Position numbers and translations under genes: made by a program. 7,385 nt of DNA from NCBI GenBank assembly GCA_027460605.1, contig JAPZAN010000172.1:1-7385 (forward strand), given 5' to 3'. The notes beneath the pieces were generated by a model, which did not search any database, had not been told where the DNA came from, and saw nothing but the letters and a program-made list of their open reading frames with translations. This DNA is from Candidatus Methanoperedens sp. (lineage in GTDB: Archaea; Halobacteriota; Methanosarcinia; Methanosarcinales; Methanoperedenaceae). Below, in pieces: positions 6,124 to 7,385 of the stretch; the first letter of the stretch is position 1, and each line of letters begins with the position of its first letter.

Positions 6124-6675
6124 ATGAAAACAGAATGCAATATAAAACCAAATAGATTATTCGCCCCGCAGCTTGTGGGACTGGTATCGTCGATAGATAA
6201 GAATGGAAGACCCAATGTTGCCACACTTGCCTGGATAACAAGCGTTTCGGCTGAACCGCCCCTCTTTTGCATTGCAGTGGGGCGCAGCCGGTACACACAT
6301 CAATGCATAACATACTCAAAGGAATTTGTGTTAAATCTTCCAACCATAGATATACTGAAAGAAGTGCAGCTTGCAGGTACAATATCGGGAAGGGAAGGGG
6401 ATAAATTTGAAAAGTGCGGCCTGACCCCGATTGAGTCCATAGCATTGAAAACGCCATGCGTAAAAGAATGTGCGGCGCATATTGAGTGCAAGGTTGTAGA
6501 TACGAAAGAAGCGGGCGACCATACGCTCTTTATAGGAAAGGTTGTGGCTACGACATGCGAGATTGAGGCTGTCAGGGACGGCGTGCTGGACGTTTCCAGG
6601 ATAAAGCCGGTGCTGCATCTTGGCGGGACATTTTTCACTACGGCCGGGGAGATTGTGGATTCGAGGGGCTTGTAG
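6124..6675 (+). CDS. Flavin reductase-like domain protein (flavoredoxin / ferric reductase family)
   Basis: The 183-residue protein has the split-barrel FMN-binding flavin reductase fold shared with flavoredoxins and the Archaeoglobus ferric reductase. Recognisable parts are a start PNRLFAPQLVGLVSS, the NVATLAWITSVSAEPPLFC strand region (31-49) with AVGRSRYTH (51-59), EFVLNLP (67-73), the GDKFEKCGLTP motif (92-102), HIECKVVD and HTLFIGKVV (119-141), and a closing HLGG-x-F (165-170). Such proteins bind FMN and pass electrons from NAD(P)H or partner carriers to flavin, ferric iron or other acceptors in the cytoplasm; the partner cannot be told from sequence. It has eight cysteines but no clear cluster motif. 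It starts one base after the cutA remnant, probably once its operon partner. Any promoter must lie in the 218 bases between it and the M50 gene. Confidence 0.88.
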   Translation: MKTECNIKPNRLFAPQLVGLVSSIDKNGRPNVATLAWITSVSAEPPLFCIAVGRSRYTHQCITYSKEFVLNLPTIDILKEVQLAGTISGREGDKFEKCGLTPIESIALKTPCVKECAAHIECKVVDTKEAGDHTLFIGKVVATTCEIEAVRDGVLDVSRIKPVLHLGGTFFTTAGEIVDSRGL

Positions 6676-6693
6676 TTATCTGGAAAATATGAA

Positions 6694-6776
6694 TGCGGGG
6701 GAAGGGATTTGAACCCTCGAACTCCTGCGAGAATAGATCTTGAGTCTATCACCTTTGGCCGCTTGGTTACCCCCGC
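6694..6776 (-). tRNA. tRNA-Leu, anticodon CAA
   Basis: The minus strand folds into a class II tRNA of 83 bases. The acceptor stem is GCGGGGG with CCCCCGC and discriminator A (complement of 6694). The D-arm contains AACCAAGCGGCC. The anticodon stem ATAGA/TCTAT encloses loop CTCAAGA, with anticodon CAA at 6740-6742. A variable arm with a CTC/GAG stem is present. The T-arm is GAGGG-TTCAAAT-CCCTT. CAA reads the leucine codon UUG, and the long variable arm and discriminator A agree with leucine. CCA is not encoded (ATTC follows), and no intron is seen. It lies back to back with the S3Ae gene. Confidence 0.96.
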
Positions 6777-6798
6777 ATGGGGCGGTGCTGAATTATCC

Positions 6799-6808
6799 TG
6801 ATTAAACT
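6799..6808 (-). promoter_or_regulatory. Candidate TATA box of tRNA-Leu
   Basis: On the minus strand an AGTTTAATCA stretch centres about 25-27 bases upstream of the tRNA 5' end, the usual archaeal TATA distance for a tRNA transcribed from near its mature end. Position is the main support. Confidence 0.4.
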
Positions 6809-6861
6809 TAAGGATGTCGTTAATTTATGCAGCATGTCCAAAAGTATTAAGTATCCATTGC

Positions 6862-6870
6862 TCTATTTAA
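6862..6870 (+). promoter_or_regulatory. Candidate TATA box of the S3Ae gene
   Basis: TCTATTTAA would place transcription start near 6890-6893 and give a leader of about 35-38 bases that contains the GGAGG site at 6916-6920. A later AT-rich stretch (about 6897-6913) would start transcription after that site and so fits less well. Confidence 0.4.
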
Positions 6871-6879
6871 CGCATGATT

Positions 6880-6897
6880 TTGTGAACTTATTCACAA
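6880..6897 (+). repeat. Inverted repeat at the probable S3Ae transcription start
   Basis: TTGTGAA and TTCACAA form perfect 7-base arms around CTTA. It lies just downstream of the TATA candidate, at the predicted transcription start, and 30 bases ahead of the start codon. It could be a protein binding site or, if transcribed, a weak hairpin. The AT-rich setting makes chance possible. Confidence 0.5.
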
Positions 6898-6915
6898 TTT
6901 TAATCATATTAATCT

Positions 6916-6920
6916 GGAGG
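6916..6920 (+). promoter_or_regulatory. Ribosome binding site deciding the TTG start of the S3Ae gene
   Basis: GGAGG lies 7 bases ahead of the TTG at 6928. It fixes this non-ATG start for a gene whose protein begins, as expected for the family, just ahead of the conserved EGWKAKSWY segment. Confidence 0.75.
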
Positions 6921-6927
6921 AAATTAT

Positions 6928-7385
6928 TTGGCAGTAACAAAAGCAGAAGGCTGGAAAGCAAAATCATGGTACAACTTAGTTGCACCTGACATGTTCGGAA
7001 AAACAAATATCGGAGAAACCGTGGCTGATGTGCCCGAAAAATTAATCGGAAGGATAGTTGAAATAACCCTGGGGGAATTGACAAACGACCTTTCAAAGCA
7101 GAATACCAAACTGATTCTGAAAATCGACCGCGTTGGCGGGGACTCGGCATATACAAAATATATGGGGCACCAGTTGACACAGGATTACCTGCGCTCACTT
7201 GTCAAAAGACAGACATCGGCTATTGAGACAAACATCTCGGTAACCACAAAAGACGGCTATACCCTGAGAGTAAAGCCATCATGTTTCACAATTAAAAGGG
7301 CACGCGCAAACCAGGTTAAAGCTATCCGCCAGATAATGAATAATGTCATTGCGGCGAAGGCGAAAGAACTTGATATGCAGCAGTT
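6928..7385 (+). CDS. rps3ae: 30S ribosomal protein S3Ae (eS1), N-terminal part (3' end outside window)
   Basis: This is a small-subunit ribosomal protein found in archaea and eukaryotes but not bacteria, so it is the clearest domain marker in the window. The 152 codons visible, of about 190-215 in the family, include the conserved WKAKSWYNLVAPDMFG (9-24), IGETVADVPEKLIGR (28-42), the TLGELTNDLSKQ segment (47-58), GHQLTQDYLRSLVKR (80-94), VTTKDGYTLRVKP (105-117), and IKRARANQVKAIRQIM (122-137). It starts at TTG 6928 with a strong GGAGG site 7 bases upstream; no suitable ATG lies in frame nearby. The frame is open to the last base. It is transcribed away from tRNA-Leu and probably has its own promoter in the shared gap. 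Confidence 0.95.
   Translation, partial: MAVTKAEGWKAKSWYNLVAPDMFGKTNIGETVADVPEKLIGRIVEITLGELTNDLSKQNTKLILKIDRVGGDSAYTKYMGHQLTQDYLRSLVKRQTSAIETNISVTTKDGYTLRVKPSCFTIKRARANQVKAIRQIMNNVIAAKAKELDMQQ

Noticed and set aside
5928..6752. Minus-strand open frames opposite the cutA remnant and flavoprotein gene
   Set aside because: The plus-strand products are recognisable families, one minus frame also runs across the tRNA, and none has a recognisable domain.
6863..7198. Minus-strand open frames opposite the S3Ae gene
   Set aside because: The plus strand encodes a highly conserved ribosomal protein; the reverse frames are shadows.
1..7385. Mobile element, CRISPR array, defence cluster or other undescribed multi-gene system
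   Set aside because: No transposase, integrase, spaced direct repeats or unknown gene cluster is visible; every sizeable real gene belongs to a recognisable family.

Overview
This 7.4 kb window looks like chromosomal DNA from a euryarchaeon. The strongest evidence is an archaeal/eukaryotic-type ribosomal protein S3Ae (eS1) at the right edge, a tRNA-Leu gene with no encoded CCA end, Shine-Dalgarno sites of the GGAGG type in front of TTG starts, and archaeal forms of TatC and site-2 protease. The gene set and moderate GC content would suit Methanosarcinales, Methanoperedens-like or Archaeoglobus-like organisms. That placement is an inference; no single gene here fixes the genus.

Layout, left to right. 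(1) Positions 1-1188 (+): the 3' end of an L-aspartate dehydrogenase gene (NAD biosynthesis), followed after one base by tatC, the core receptor of the twin-arginine protein export pathway. (2) Positions 1189-4163 (+): a self-contained metal-uptake operon. It has a promoter region with a perfect 19-bp palindrome, a DtxR/MntR-type metal-responsive repressor with a cysteine-rich tail, a lipoprotein metal-binding receptor of the ZnuA/AdcA type, an ABC ATPase (ZnuC) and a membrane permease (ZnuB). The genes overlap or are one base apart. The receptor's predicted His-His-His-Glu site points to zinc. (3) Positions 4211-5905 (-): a convergently placed site-2 intramembrane metalloprotease with two PDZ domains. 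(4) Positions about 5906-6122 (+): the 3' half of a broken cutA gene, whose missing front end is replaced by the start region of the protease gene on the opposite strand. (5) Positions 6124-6675 (+): an FMN-binding flavin reductase-like (flavoredoxin/ferric reductase family) protein. Its ribosome binding site lies inside the cutA remnant. (6) Positions 6694-6776 (-): tRNA-Leu(CAA). (7) Positions 6928-7385 (+): the start of the S3Ae gene, which runs off the window. The 151-base divergent gap before it holds plausible promoters for both genes and an inverted repeat.

Functionally the window is mostly housekeeping. The best-integrated unit is the metal operon: extracytoplasmic metal capture, ATP-driven import, and probable feedback repression through the palindrome. 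I see no mobile element, CRISPR array or defence island, and no convincing undescribed multi-gene system. The most distinctive points are the altered metal-site residues and Cys4 tail of the repressor, its palindromic operator, the cutA remnant wedged between two divergent genes, and the enlarged, sequon-rich external loop of TatC.
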